Assembly (NCBI RefSeq): GCF_026914265.1
Contig: NC_069135.1
Span: 31,777,256-31,841,255, forward strand
From: Mya arenaria
Lineage: Eukaryota > Mollusca > Bivalvia > Myida > Myidae
Reading direction: 5' to 3'
DNA length: 64,000 nt
The notes under the pieces are model-generated. The model made no database searches. It had not been told where the DNA came from and was given only the letters and a program-made list of their open reading frames with translations. A program made the translations under genes and the position numbers. This document shows positions 35,816 to 47,824 of the stretch, in pieces. The number at the start of each line of letters is the position of its first letter. The first letter of the stretch is position 1.

Positions 35816-38811
35816 TCAAACAGTCACAAATTCTTTGCTTGCAATCTTTGACACCAGCGCATCTGTCAACGAGCCGCAATTTAATTCTTCATCTGAGACT
35901 TTGTAAACCTGAAACAATATTGTCCTACATGTATCAAGTTGAAAATTGGAACTTATTTTTAGCACATGATATGTTCATATGAATACACAGGTGTCTTTTT
36001 ACAATAATTATCGCCAGTAACTAGGAAAACCACCAGACGAAGGAATAAACAGCTCATATGTAAGAATAGGTTTACATGCAACAATGGTAAGAATACTTTT
36101 AATTGCAACAAAGGCAACTTTATGAACCATTATATAACAATACTAGTAGCAGACAACAATCATGTTGCACACAACAATCAATACCTTGGCATATCTTGAT
36201 TTGTCCTTGTGTTACAAAACTGATTGCAAGACACAATTTACCAGTATGCAAAGTTTTAATAAAAATGGGAGATAATTTTAGCAAATATGAAATACTGCGG
36301 AAAAAAGATTTACCTTTTTAATGAGAGATTCATCAGTAAACTGTGTGACGTCCCCGGTGTCTACCTCAGTTCCATCTATGACCTTGGTTAATTGTTCCAT
36401 CACCTTATTGTCTCTATCATTCACAAGCACAACAAATACACTGTCAGCTGAGTCTGGCATGCCAAACTTTTTAAAGGAATCTGTTATCTGAAACATAAGA
36501 AAGGTGGTTAGTGTTTTAACCATGTTTTAAAAGGACTTGTTACTGGAAAAGAGGTACAGGGTGCTATTAAAGAGTCAAAAAGGGCTGTTGGCATTTGTGA
36601 CGTTATGTAAGCTTATTTATTCTCGCACTTGGACCTTGCCATTTTCAGCGAGTGCACCGATAAGATTGTTAGTCTTTTTAGTTTTTTTGCTCTGACAGAA
36701 TGTAACCCTGGTTAGAGTTACCATGGTTCTTTAATGTGCACCAGTGTATAGCACTGTCACACGGGACCCCCATTTGTCAACCCTCCCTAAGGATTTAGTA
36801 TTTTTTTAGTGTTGTGGCAGGAAGTTGAACACGAGGCCCCTGGATTGACAGTCAGGTGTGTAACCACTAGACCACTGATTAGCCACGCTTGGCAATTGAG
36901 GTGTTTAAGTCATGTTTTTAAATAGGCCAGGGTGCTGCAGAAAAGGAACTGGTTGCTAATGGAGAAAAGGGCATATAGTATCAGGCTGTGAAGAACTTGA
37001 ACATTATGATTTGGGCAGAAAATGTTAAAAATTGTGTTTATTTTAAGTCATATTAGGTCTCAAATGCAAATATTTAAAGTTTGTATGTATTTATAAACCA
37101 ACTATCAGTTTTAATCAAAACAAAAGAAACGTCTGATTATCTTACGCATTTATTTCTATAAAGGCAGAATGGTTCTACCAAAAAAAGGACAGGTTTCAGC
37201 CACTGGCATCGGAATTTCAAACTCAATCATTTTTAATTTTTTTTTAAAAAAAAAACGAAAATTATAATACCGAATATGTAAAAAAATATTGAAAAAATAT
37301 TTTTTTTTTTAAATATGCACTTTGTACTGTATAATATATTATACAGAACAAAGTGCATATTTAAAAAAAAATAAGCACCCTTCTCAACTCAAGCTAACAC
37401 ACTAATGTACATGTAAAACAGGTTGGCCACATCAAAAATCAAAGTTTAAAGCATTCATTTATTATTATTATTTTAAATAATTAGACTGAAATTTCAGAAC
37501 CACATTTCAATGAAAGGATACAAATTATAACTTCATTAATGCCATATAAAGAAGTCACGCTAAAGAATAAGATATTGTGAGTTTGGTAAAAAATAAGTGT
37601 TCTTTCTCATGGCCTCTGGAAAAGAACTTCAAACCAGTGCCCAAGTTTCTACCCAGGAAATGACTCAAGAGTGATTCATATCACCTTTTAGTTGTCTTCA
37701 CAATCGAGCTATACGTTAGTATAAACTAACTAAATGAATTTGTGACTAACAGTTTCATCCACTATTCCATATGTGATCACTTATGCTACTAGTGAACAAT
37801 AGGCATAGCGAACATATCCATCCCTATAAAAGAAATCAAGCAACAACGACAAATCAACCTACATTTTTAGTAGGAGACAGACAGAAGAGCACTTCAGAAT
37901 GGACATTCTTAGTCACCATCTTGCCGTATCTCTGGTTGTATGCCGCCCTGTTTGCTGCTGTTATCACTATGAATGGATCTGGTATCTGTAATGTATTATG
38001 TAATACATATATATATGCACTGTTTGACTGCCAACATACCTATTTCAATATAAATCTGATGAAGGACAGTCATTTCTTTACTTGAAAAACAAGAGCTATG
38101 TTTAAACACATGCATTGGTGAGTTATTATCACAAATATAATTTGTTTTATTGAGATGTTTCAGCGAGACAGTGACCAATAACAAATCAAATTCCCAGGTT
38201 TTTAACATAAATTTTAAGTTACTAATAAAATCATCAATATAAATTATATTTGTCTCTCACTGACTATATTATAACCAGAAGTCATCATGGACAATCTCCA
38301 AGATGGGAGAAACTAGGACCCTTTAATCAAAAGTTTGATACCAAATATACCAGTATATTATTAGTAAAACAGTACATAAGGTTGTCTGGTTAGCGCACTT
38401 GCATCTCACCCCAGCGACCTAGGTTCGTTTCCCAGCCTGGGCGCATGTGAGTTTGGTTTTTGGTCACCAAGCCGGACAAGTGGGTACTCCGGTTTTCCAC
38501 ACAACACAAGACCGCACTCTCGCGTAAAATCGTCGCAACGAGAGTAATTAACATAATGTTGTTATAACTTGTTTCACAATCGTTGTAAAATATATGAGTT
38601 TAAACTAAGACTAAGTATATTATGACGACTATCCGAAAACCAACAGTCCGATATACGTGCTATTTATTTCAATACTTGCCATTTTGGTATTTAACAGAGT
38701 TGCCTCAAATTCTCCATTCATAACCATTCGTTTAACATCAATTGCATTTTTCAAATCTTTAAATAATGCAAGAGAGAACGATAAACCGTCCCTTTTGAAA
38801 TAATTAGGCAT
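35816..38811 (-). CDS. TPRKB: TPRKB (Cgi121 family), KEOPS complex subunit
   Basis: Four minus-strand exons, 38811-38680, 37985-37863, 36487-36314 and 35908-35816, all phase 0, give 173 residues (human 175). Exon 1 has ALFKDLKNA and MNGEFEATLLN. Exon 2 has IPDPFIVITAANRA, RYGKMVTKN and EVLFCLSPTKN, the most conserved stretch. Exon 3 begins ITDSFKKFGM and ends with SLIKK. Exon 4 ends LTDALVSKIASKEFVTV. These align colinearly with human TPRKB from memory. The protein binds the kinase TP53RK (Bud32) in KEOPS, which makes t6A at position 37 of ANN-decoding tRNAs. Introns 2 and 3 are GT-AG. Intron 1 appears to use GCAAGT after ATG, a GC-AG intron; a GT alternative (GTATTG) breaks the alignment. 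The start ATG 38811 fits the family length. Confidence 0.93.
36690..36892 (-). mobile_element. tRNA-derived SINE (family S3) in TPRKB intron 2
   Basis: Read on the minus strand it starts with a tRNA-like head, GTGGTCTAGTGGTTA (A box), then GTGTTCAACTTCC (weak B box), followed by a body including GGTTGACAAATGGGGGTCCC. The tail is not clearly defined. It is in the sense orientation of TPRKB. Confidence 0.65.
37312..37363. repeat. 52-bp near-perfect palindrome between A/T runs
   Basis: AAATATGCACTTTGTACTGT and its inverse meet at TATAATATATTATA, with a single mismatch and no loop. Long A and T runs flank it. It lies in TPRKB intron 2. Confidence 0.8.
38381..38600 (+). mobile_element. tRNA-derived SINE (family S2) in TPRKB intron 1
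   Basis: The head has A box TGGTTAGCGCACTTGC and B box GGTTCGTTTCCC. The body includes GGGTACTCCGGTTTTCC and CGTCGCAACGAGAGTAA, typical of a widespread marine-invertebrate SINE. It is antisense to TPRKB. Confidence 0.75.
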
Positions 38812-39254
38812 GATAACAGGTGTATGTTAAAATTATTCCCTCCCTTTGATACTTTTATAGGCCTTACTTCCCTTTGAGTTTCAGATATCATTAAAAGAGG
38901 TTAAATACCACTAAAACTCAAGTGAAACCGACGCAGTGAACTGTCCCAAGATTGTTAAGAAATGTTGTTTCTTCAGATTAATGCAGTCATTTCTATACTG
39001 TATGCTACAAAGATCGCAAAGTTTGCCGCCAAATCATTCTTTTGTTTGGGAGTAAATGACTAGTATATGACTTTGGCACATAACAGTTGTTTTCACTCAT
39101 AAAAAGGCCGCGACTTGAAGAAAAAGCGCATAACCAGTACATAGAAATAATTTGATAAGCAATGCAGCATATTTTCACATATGATTTAAAGCAACATAAA
39201 AACACGAAAAACTTGGGGTCACAGTGAGTTGATAGAAACCTCATATTTCATTAA
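38812..39254. other. 5' flank of TPRKB
   Basis: Upstream of the minus-strand TPRKB start. I see no TATA or clear ETS/NRF1-like motif and no open frame of interest. Confidence 0.35.
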
Positions 39255-39637
39255 AGTGACACACTTATTCAAAATTAATATGTATACACATGTACGTATA
39301 ACAAACATAAATTTTGACTTATAAACTTTTAACTACTTACCAAAAAAATGCATTTATGGAAAATATTTAATACTGATAACAAGATTGTAACCGTGTATTT
39401 AATAGCTGAAATTGCAAAAAAATAAATGATTGGTGAATGCTAAAAGATTTACTGTGATTTACCATAGTCCCATAACTTCATAGGCCTTGAGATATACCAT
39501 GTTTTCTGCACCTTTCTTTCAAATTAAACTTGGCGTCCTTCATAAGAACCATTGTTGTCGACATGTCCATCCTTTTTGGTATATCAAAACATTTGTATTA
39601 ATTGTGGTATATTTTATTTGGGAGTAAGAGTGCATCT
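39255..39637 (+). mobile_element. TTAA-type MITE (family T1), copy
   Basis: Left end AGTGACACACTTATTC, right end GAGTGCATCT, with TTAA on both sides (39251-39254 and 39638-39641). Length 383 bp. The interior (GTAACCGTGTATTTAATAGC, CATTGTTGTCGACATG) matches the other copies. Confidence 0.8.
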
Positions 39638-39641
39638 TTAA

Positions 39642-41143
39642 TGAAGTAATTCATGTGAAATAATTTCAATGCACTGAGTACTAAGGCATTAGTTGAATGG
39701 CACAACATAATTACACATATAAGCAAGTGCACAACACACGTGCACTATTTTATCAAGTGCTAGTATCTTGTCTTTATCTGTCTGAAGGTATTCATGTGGC
39801 AGTTTGGATGACAGGATCTGATACTTCTGTCGAACCAGTCCGGCCAATTACTCTTTCAACATGAATCCGGCTTTTAGCAATCCTTCGCGTTTTCCCCACA
39901 TCCACGATTGAATTCGAAATTAACGAGCCTCAGCCATCCCAAAAGGCATGCCCAAAAATAGAAAATCTTAAACTAAAAACCATTTTAAGATCAAATAAGT
40001 GTAGAATGAATAAGTGTTTTGTCCAGTCTATCAAGTGACAACCATACACATTTTTCAAATATGAGTATACGTATTGCATCGTGAAAGTGTTTGATAAAAC
40101 AGAGAACTTGTCCAACCTAAATAAAAGATGTCCGCTCACTAAATAACTCCTCTCCGACCATGCTGGGGGACCAAGACGGCGATGTCTGTGCGCACCAAGG
40201 GTATGTCGTTAATGCGAGAGAGTGAAGGCCGGTATAGAGGAATACAGTGAACTGGGCCAGACAGGCTTCCCGTACGTTGTGTCTGGTATTCGTTTGAGCT
40301 GAGCCTTTTTACCATCGCCTTCGGGTTAGACCCATGCGAGCACGCTTTAGCTTATATTAAAGAACATATTTGGTCTGTAAATAACATTATCTTAATCTTA
40401 ACAATGTACCTGTCGGAAGCGTTGGTGTGAGTTTGGACTTATCCGACTACATGTATATGTTTTTATTATATTCTTTGTTACAGCTTTACAACTGTATAGT
40501 CAAATAATTACCCTTAAGAATTTATCATAAACCTACTTATAAAAATATACATCGCTTAATATCCGACTTTGTAATAAAATACGTTGAATATTAATTCAAA
40601 CAACATTCAAGGCACATCCACTACACGGACAATGCAATAATTGCGTGAAAAGGGGAACAACTGTGACGATGTTCTCACTGATACAAGAAACAAGCGTGCA
40701 CTCCCTTGATGCTGTCGACACGATACGGTACTTGTATACAAATCAGAATCAATGTCGTATTCATGTCAGGGTTTTCTGCCTACATCATCTGGAAATAAGA
40801 TCTAAAGACACGGCTTGACTTTCAGACCAAAAGTCATTATACGAAGTATAAATCAGCAAAACTATTTGGAATAAAGTTTAAGTATTTTTGGAACGAGCCT
40901 TTATCATGTACATGTTTACAGTATCTTCATGCTAATTTCACTTTATTGGTGAACTCTGTCATTGTTTGAAAACTTCAAATAAATAGTTGTGGGTTATGAT
41001 CTTTGCTTGTTTTCTCTGATTGAAATACCAGAAGTAGCGATAAATGTGAGGACGTCGGACAACTTCAACATGAACGATACATAAATACTAAGTATTAACA
41101 CATAAAATGTCCCTGTTTTAAACATACTCAGGAAAGTTATAGT
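39642..41143. other. No gene seen; locally GC-rich around 40140-40340
   Basis: The block 40140-40340 (CCAAGACGGCGATGTCTGTG, GTAAGGTCC-free, CpG-containing) stands out from its AT-rich surroundings. It has no open frame, tRNA fold or splice signal I can defend. It may be an unrecognised repeat or a remote promoter. Confidence 0.3.
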
Positions 41144-43290
41144 ATGGAAGCACTACAGTGCCACGTATACTCTCCCGAAATAAAATGTTTGAAAGCACCA
41201 CCCGTGTATTCGTCCGAAATATGCAACATTAGCCTTGTAGTTTGGAATCACTACCCGTGTATTCGCCCGAAACATGCAACATTAGCCTTGTTTGGAATCA
41301 CTACCCGTGTATTCGTCCGAAATATGAAACATTAGCCTTGTTTGGAATCACTACCCGTGTATTCGTCCGAAATATGCAACATTAGCCTTGTTTGGAATCA
41401 CTACCTCTATATTCTGCCGAAATATGAAACATTAGCCTTGTTTGGAATCACTACTCGTATATTCTGCCGAAATATGAAACATTAGCCTTGTTTGGAATCA
41501 CTACCCGTTTATTCTGTCGACATATGCAACATTAGCCTTGCTTGGAATCACTACCCGTGTATTCTGTCGAAATGTGCAACATTAGCCTTGTTTGGAATCA
41601 CTACACGTGTATACTGTCGAAATATGCAACATTAGCCTTGTTTGGAATCACTACCCGTGAATTCGTCCGAAACATGCAACATTAGCCTTGTTTGGATTCA
41701 CTACTCGTATATTCAGCCGAAACATGCAACATTAGCCTTGTTTGGAATCACTACACGTGTATTCTGTCGACATATGCAACATTAGCCTTGCTTGGAATCA
41801 CTACCCGTGTATTCTGTCGAAATATGCAACATTAGCCTTGTTTGGAATCACTACCCGTGTATTCGTTCGAAACATGCAACATTAGCCTTGTTTGGAATCA
41901 CTACTCGTATATTCAGCCGAAACATGCAACATTAGCCTTGCTTGGAATCACTACACGTGTATTCTGTCGAAATATGCAACATTAGCCTTGTGTGGAATCA
42001 CTACCCGTGTATTCGTCCGAAATATGCAACATTAGCCTTCTTTGGAATCACTACCCGTGTATTCTGTCGAAATGTGCAACATTAGCCTTGTTTGGAATCA
42101 CTATCTGTGTATTCTGTCGAAATATGCAACATTAGCCTTGTTTGGAATCACTACCCGTGTATTCTGTCGAAATATGCAACATTAGCCTTCTTTGGAATCA
42201 CTACCCGTGTATTATGTCGAAATATGCAACATTAGCCTTGTTTGGAATCACTACCCGTGTATTCGTCCGAAATATGCAACATTAGCCTTGTTTGGAATCA
42301 CTACTCGTATATTCAGCCGAAACATGCAACATTAGCCTTGCTTGGAATCACTACACGTGTATTCTGTCGAAATATGCAACATTAGCCTTGTGTGGAATCA
42401 CTACCCGTGTATTCGTCCGAAATATGCAACATTAGCCTTCTTTGGAATCACTACCCGTGTATTCTGTCGAAATGTGCAACATTAGCCTTGTTTGGAATCA
42501 CTACACGTGTATTCTGTCGAAATATGCAACATTAGCCTTGTGTGGAATCACTACCCGTGTATTCGTCCGAAATATGCAACATTAGCCTTGCTTGGAATCA
42601 CTACCCATGTATTCTGTCGAAATGTGCAACATTAGCCTTGTTTGGAATCACTACCCGTGTATTCTGTCGAAATATGCAACATTAGCCTTGTTTGGAATCA
42701 CTACCCGTGTATTCAGCCGAAATATGCAACATTAGCCTTATTTGGAATCTATACCCGTGTATTCGTTCGAAATATGCAACATTAGCCTTGTTTGGAATCA
42801 CTACCCGTGTATTCGTTCGAAATATGCAACATTAGCCTTGTTTGGAATCACTACCCGTGTATTCGTTCGAAATATGCAACATTAGCCTTGTTTGGAATCA
42901 CTACTCGTATATACTGCCGAAATATGCAACATTAGCCTTTTTTGAATCACTACTCGTATATCTAGCCGAAATATGCAACATTAGCCTTGTTTGGAATCAC
43001 TACTCGTATATTCAACCGAAATATGCAACATTAGCCTTGTTTGGAATCACTACTCGTATATTCTGCCGAAATATGCAACATTAGCCTTGTTTGGAATCAC
43101 TACCTCTATATTCTGCCGAAATATGCATCATTAGCCTTGTTTGGAATCACTACCCGTATATTCTGCCAAAATATGCAACATTAGCCTTGTTTGGATGCAC
43201 TACCCGGCGTGTTTACGCACGAAATATGAACATATCAGCCTTGTTTGAAAGCACTACCCGTGAATTCGCCAGAAATATGAATATACGGGG
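41144..43290 (+). repeat. 50-bp tandem array, about 43 units
   Basis: The unit is TTTGGAATCACTACCCGTGT, ATTCNGYCGAAATATGCAAC, ATTAGCCTTG (three consecutive pieces). Variants cluster as CTGTCGA, CGTCCGA and CAGCCGA types. The outermost units at 41144-41240 and 43190-43290 are the most diverged, and several units after 42940 carry a 1-bp deletion. A block of four units at about 41891-42090 recurs almost exactly at about 42291-42490. Short plus-strand frames here are by-products of the repeat. Confidence 0.95.
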
Positions 43291-44470
43291 GATAAAAAAC
43301 ATTCTGAAAGAGTAAAGCCGACGGATACCTTTTTTCGAAGTTTATCCTTTGTACCCATTTATCAAAGTATTAAGAAACGTTTTAGTGAATTTAACGGAGT
43401 ATTAAAACATTTTTGCTCAAGTTAACTATTTGTCTCATATTTAATTGTTTAAGATCCTACACAAAAGCAGCTTTGAAGTTGTCTTGCACTATCCAATAAA
43501 TTTTGAAACATGAGTCAATTAAAGAATTTATGCTTTGACACAAATGTGTCAAATCAGAGTTGTAAAATAAATTACCAGGCTTTAAATGCCTGGCGAAAAG
43601 ACCTCTAAATCCTAATTTGGCAATAAAAAGGCTGACACCCCATACTGCATTGTACTGTTGAACTATAGCAAGGGCTATAAATCAGTTTATTACGTTTCCT
43701 GGGACGAAGCCTGTAATTTACTTTGAAAGAATCTCTCTCGCCACACAAGATGACCAAATTACTAGTCTGGTTACCAGTCCAAATAATTGTATGTTGAAGG
43801 ATTTGTTAACGATTTTAAATATGGCAAATCTTTTAGCAGAATCTCTTCATGAATGTCTATTTTTTAGACTAGTCTGGTTACAAATTCAAATTGTCAAAAA
43901 CACCCTGTCTTTTAAAAAAAAATATAATGTTAATTTCTGCATTCTTTTAAACGTTCAAATCAATTGTCTTGAAATTTAAGTAATGAAATTTGGAATTTTT
44001 ATTACGTTTTTATTATATACTTTAGTAATATTGCTTTTTGCACGAGAACGTTCTTTCCAAATACACTGTTTTGCTAAGTTTTAAATTATATGAGTGTATA
44101 AAGTAAGTATACGAAAAAAATAATCCTATCATATCAGTTGTAAGTCAAAAAACTATATATTGTATATACAGTATGTACAAAATTTGTTTTAAAAGTTTGA
44201 AATATGAAGCAGAAATTAAGACACATCCTGGTTTTACGGTACAACCATTCTGAAAGATATGCATGGAGAGCTCGAGCCAGAAGCCAGACTACTTGAAAAA
44301 TCTTCAATAAAATTTCTGATCATTGAGTAGCATATTGAAAGTTTAAAATCTGTTAATGAACAGCTTGTTAAAGGTATGAATTGCATTTTTTAAAGAAAAC
44401 ATTACTAAAGTAATAATGATAGTGCCTAGTATAGCATCAATAATAAAACATCTTATAACATAAATGAATA
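43291..44470. other. Spacer between two arrays, with an M1 MITE fragment
   Basis: At about 43774-43832, TCCAAATAATTGTATGTTGA and the following bases match the left end of the M1 MITEs (10598). The phrase ACTAGTCTGGTTAC flanks it on both sides (43761 and 43867). There is otherwise no gene; a 62-codon frame at 43791 overlaps the fragment. Confidence 0.45.
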
Positions 44471-47215
44471 CTTTGCCTTGTAAAGTACTTATGAAAATGC
44501 CTCGTAGAGCATAAGTGATGATGTCTCGTAAAGCATGAGTGGTGATGCCTCATAAAGCATAAGTGGTGATGTCTCTTAAAGCATAAGTGATGATGTCTCG
44601 TAAAGCATAAGTGGTGATGTCTCGTAAAGCATAAGTGATGATGTCTCGTAAAGCATAAGTGATGATGTCTCGTAAAGCATAAGTGGTGATGTCTCTTAAA
44701 GCATAAGTGATGATGTCTCGTAAAGCATAAGTGGTGATGTCTCTTAAAGCATAAGTGATGATGTCTCGTAAAGCATAAGTGGTGATGTCTCTTAAAGCAT
44801 AAGTGATGATGTCTCGTAAAGCATAAGTGGTGATGTCTCGTAAAGCATAAGTGATGATGTCTCGTAAAGCATAAGTGATGATGTCTCGTAAAGCATAAGT
44901 GGTGATGTCTCGTAAAGCATAAGTGGTGATGTCTCGTAAAGCATGAGTGGTGATGTCTCGTAAAGCATAAGTGATGATGTCTCGTAAAGCATGAGTGGTG
45001 ATGTCTCTTAAAGCATAAGTGATGATGTCTCGTATAGCATGAGTGGTGATGTCTCGTAAAGCATAAGTGTTGATGCCTCGTAAAGCATAAGTGGTGATGT
45101 CTCGTATAGCATGAGTGGTGATGCCTGGTATAGCATGAGTGGTGATGCCTCGTATAGCATGAGTGGTGATGCCTGGTATAGCATGAGTGGTGATGCCTGG
45201 TATAGCATGAGTGGTGATGCCTCGTATAGCATGAGTGGTGATGCCTGGTAAAGCATGAGTGATGATGCCTCGTAAAGCATAAGTGGTGATGTCTCGTAAA
45301 GCATAAGTGATGATGTCTCGTAAAGCATAAGTGGTGATGTCTCTTAAAGCATAAGTGATGATGTCTCGTAAAGCATAAGTGATGATGTCTCGTAAAGCAT
45401 AAGTGGTGATGTCTCGTAAAGCATGAGTGGTGATGTCTCGTAAAGCATAAGTGATGATGTCTCGTAAAGCATGAGTGGTGATGTCTCGTAAAGCATAAGT
45501 GTTGATGTCTCGTAAAGCATAAGTGATGATGCCTGGTATAGCATGAGTGGTGATGCCTCGTATAGCATGAGTGGTGATGCCTGGTATAGCATGAGTGGTG
45601 ATGCCTGGTAAAGCATGAGTGATGATGCCTCGTAAAGCATGAGTGGTGATGCCTCGTATAGCATGAGTGGTGATGCCTGGTATAGCATGAGTGGTGATGC
45701 CTCGTATAGCATGAGTGGTGATGCCTGGTATAGCATGAGTGGTGATGCCTGGTATAGCATGAGTGGTGATGCCTCGTATAGCATGAGTGGTGATGCCTGG
45801 TAAAGCATGAGTGATGATGCCTCGTAAAGCATGAGTGGTGATGCCTCGTATAGCATGAGTGGTGATGCCTGGTATAGCATGAGTGGTGATGCCTCGTATA
45901 GCATGAGTGGTGATGCCTGGTATAGCATGAGTGGTGATGCCTGGTATAGCATGAGTGGTGATGCCTCGTATAGCATGAGTGGTGATGCCTGGTAAAGCAT
46001 AAGTGACGATGCCTCGTATAGCATGAGTGGTGATGCCTGGTATAGCATGAGTGGTGATGCCTCGTATAGCATGAGTGGTGATGCCTGGTATAGCATGAGT
46101 GGTGATGCCTGGTATAGCATGAGTGGTGATGCCTGGTATAGCATGAGTGGTGATGCCTCGTATAGCATGAGTGGTGATGCCTGGTAAAGCATAAGTGACG
46201 ATGCCTCGTAAAGCATGAGTGGAGATGCCTCGTATAGCATGAATGGTGATGCCTGGTAAAGCATAAGTGACGATGCCTCGTAAAGCATGAGTGGTGATGC
46301 CTCGTATAGCATGAGTGGTGATGCCTGGTAAAGCATGAGTGATGATGCCTCGTAAAACATGAGTGGTGATGCCTCGTATAGCATGAGTGGTGATGCCTGG
46401 TAAAGCATAAGTGACGATGCCTCGTAAAGCATGAGTGGTGATGCCTCGTATAGCATGAGTTGTGATGCCTGGTAAAGCATGAGTGATGATGTCTCGTACA
46501 GCATGAGTGGTGATGCCTGGTAAAGCATAAGTGACGATGCCTCGTAAAGCATGAGTGGTGATGCCTCGTATAGCATGAGTGGTGATGTCTCGTAAAGCAT
46601 GAGTGATGATGCCTTGTAAAGCATAAATGATGATGCACCGTAAAGCATAAGTGATGATGCCTCGTATAGCATAAGTGATGTTGCCTCGTAAAGCATAAGC
46701 GATGATGCCTCATAAGGCATAGGTGTATAAGTGATGATGCCTCGTAAAGCATGAGTGATGATGCCTCGTAAAGCATAAGTGATGATGCCTCGTAAAACAT
46801 AAGTGATGTTGCCTCGTAAAGCCTAAGTGATAATGCCTCGTAAAGCATGAGTGATGATGCCTCGTATAGCATGAGTGGTGATGCATCGTACAGCATAAGT
46901 GATGATGCCTCGTATAGCATAAATGATGAAGCCTCGTGAAGCATGAGTGATGAAGCCTCGAAAAGCATAAGTGATGATGCCTCGTAAAGCATAAGTGATG
47001 ATGCCTCGTATAGCATGAGTGATGATGCCTCGTAAAGCATAAGTGATGATGCCTCGTAAAGCATAAATATAGATGCCTCGTAAAGCTTAAGCAATGATGC
47101 CTCGTATAGCATGAATGATGATACCTGGTATAGCATGAGTGATGATGCCTCGTTGAGCATAAATGATGATGCCTCGTAAAGCATAAGTGATGATGCATCT
47201 TAAAGCACTGTATAG
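44471..47215. repeat. 24-bp minisatellite, over 110 units
   Basis: The plus-strand unit is GATGATGCCTCGTAAAGCAT + AAGT. Subtypes are zoned: GTCTCGTAAAGCATAAG dominates near 44.5-45.5 kb, CCTGGTATAGCATGAG and CCTCGTATAGCATGAG alternate at 45.1-46.6 kb, and diverged units lie beyond 46.6 kb. Because 24 is a multiple of three and the minus-strand unit lacks stops in two frames, long antisense frames stay open: 915 codons at 44437-47184 (RHHHSCYT repeats) and 458 codons at 45344-46720 (LMLYEASP repeats). An out-of-phase unit near 46720 swaps the two readings. I call it a minisatellite, not a gene. Confidence 0.93.
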
Positions 47216-47227
47216 CATTGATGATGA

Positions 47228-47485
47228 TGCCTTTTAATGATAATGCTTACTACAGCATAAATGATAATGCATCGTTAAGCATATTGCCTCGTTAAGCATA
47301 TACGACAATGCATCTTATAGCATAAATGACAATGCCTCGTTAAGCATATACGACAATGCATCTTATAGCATAAATGACAATGCCTCGTTAAGCATATACG
47401 ACAATGCATCTTATAGCATAAATGACAATGCCTCGTTAAGCATATACGACAATGCATCTTATAGCATAAATGATAATGCCCCGTA
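47228..47485. repeat. 48-bp tandem repeat derived from the 24-bp minisatellite
   Basis: About five units of GCATATACGACAATGCATCT and TATAGCATAAATGACAATGC plus CTCGTTAA. Each unit is two diverged 24-bp halves, so this is a higher-order dimer of the neighbouring array. A 60-codon antisense frame results from the periodicity. Confidence 0.88.
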
Positions 47486-47548
47486 GGAGTAGTACTCGTT
47501 TGCTCTAATCGACTTTTGGTTGTCTAACAACATAACTATGTTTATTAA

Positions 47549-47824
47549 TTGAATGATGGTATAGTTTCTTATGAATGGGACGATTTTTCACAACTTTATT
47601 TTGAAGTAAATGCCGTTTTAACGTCAATGTTGTTAACTTCAAAAGGTGAAACATTTCACGATGCGCTCATATATTTTAATCAAACAAATGCACATCTAAA
47701 ACAGTTGTCTAAAATCTTATTTGAACTGCGGTTCACAATTGTATCCAGTAAATATTTTAAAGAAAACAACGATGGGGTAAACAACGTTGTTAGCAGCGAC
47801 AGTTTTGTAACATCTACCCCAAAG
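47549..47824 (+). other. Open frame of 93 codons, unrecognised, possibly a mobile-element remnant
   Basis: The frame (47549-47830) has fairly even amino-acid use, unlike the surrounding AT-rich noise. Its segment LLTSKGETFHDALIYFN resembles LLTFKGELFDLVLDYNY encoded on the minus strand at about 49430-49480, and the DNA is also similar there. No domain is recognised and no splice sites frame it. Its last six codons overlap the GGATCC element. It could be a fragment of an unknown transposon or gene. Confidence 0.3.

Noticed and set aside
38385-38450. tRNA gene in TPRKB intron 1
   Set aside because: Same reason: tRNA-like boxes followed by a typical SINE body.
41144-43315. 50-bp array as a CRISPR-like or coding array
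   Set aside because: Repeats are contiguous with no unique spacers, and frames break whenever unit length changes by one base.
44437-47184. 915-codon antisense frame as a repeat-protein gene
   Set aside because: It exists only because a 24-bp unit lacks stops in that frame; a second frame is open for the same reason, the reading frame swaps near 46720, and no promoter, signal peptide or splice site supports it.
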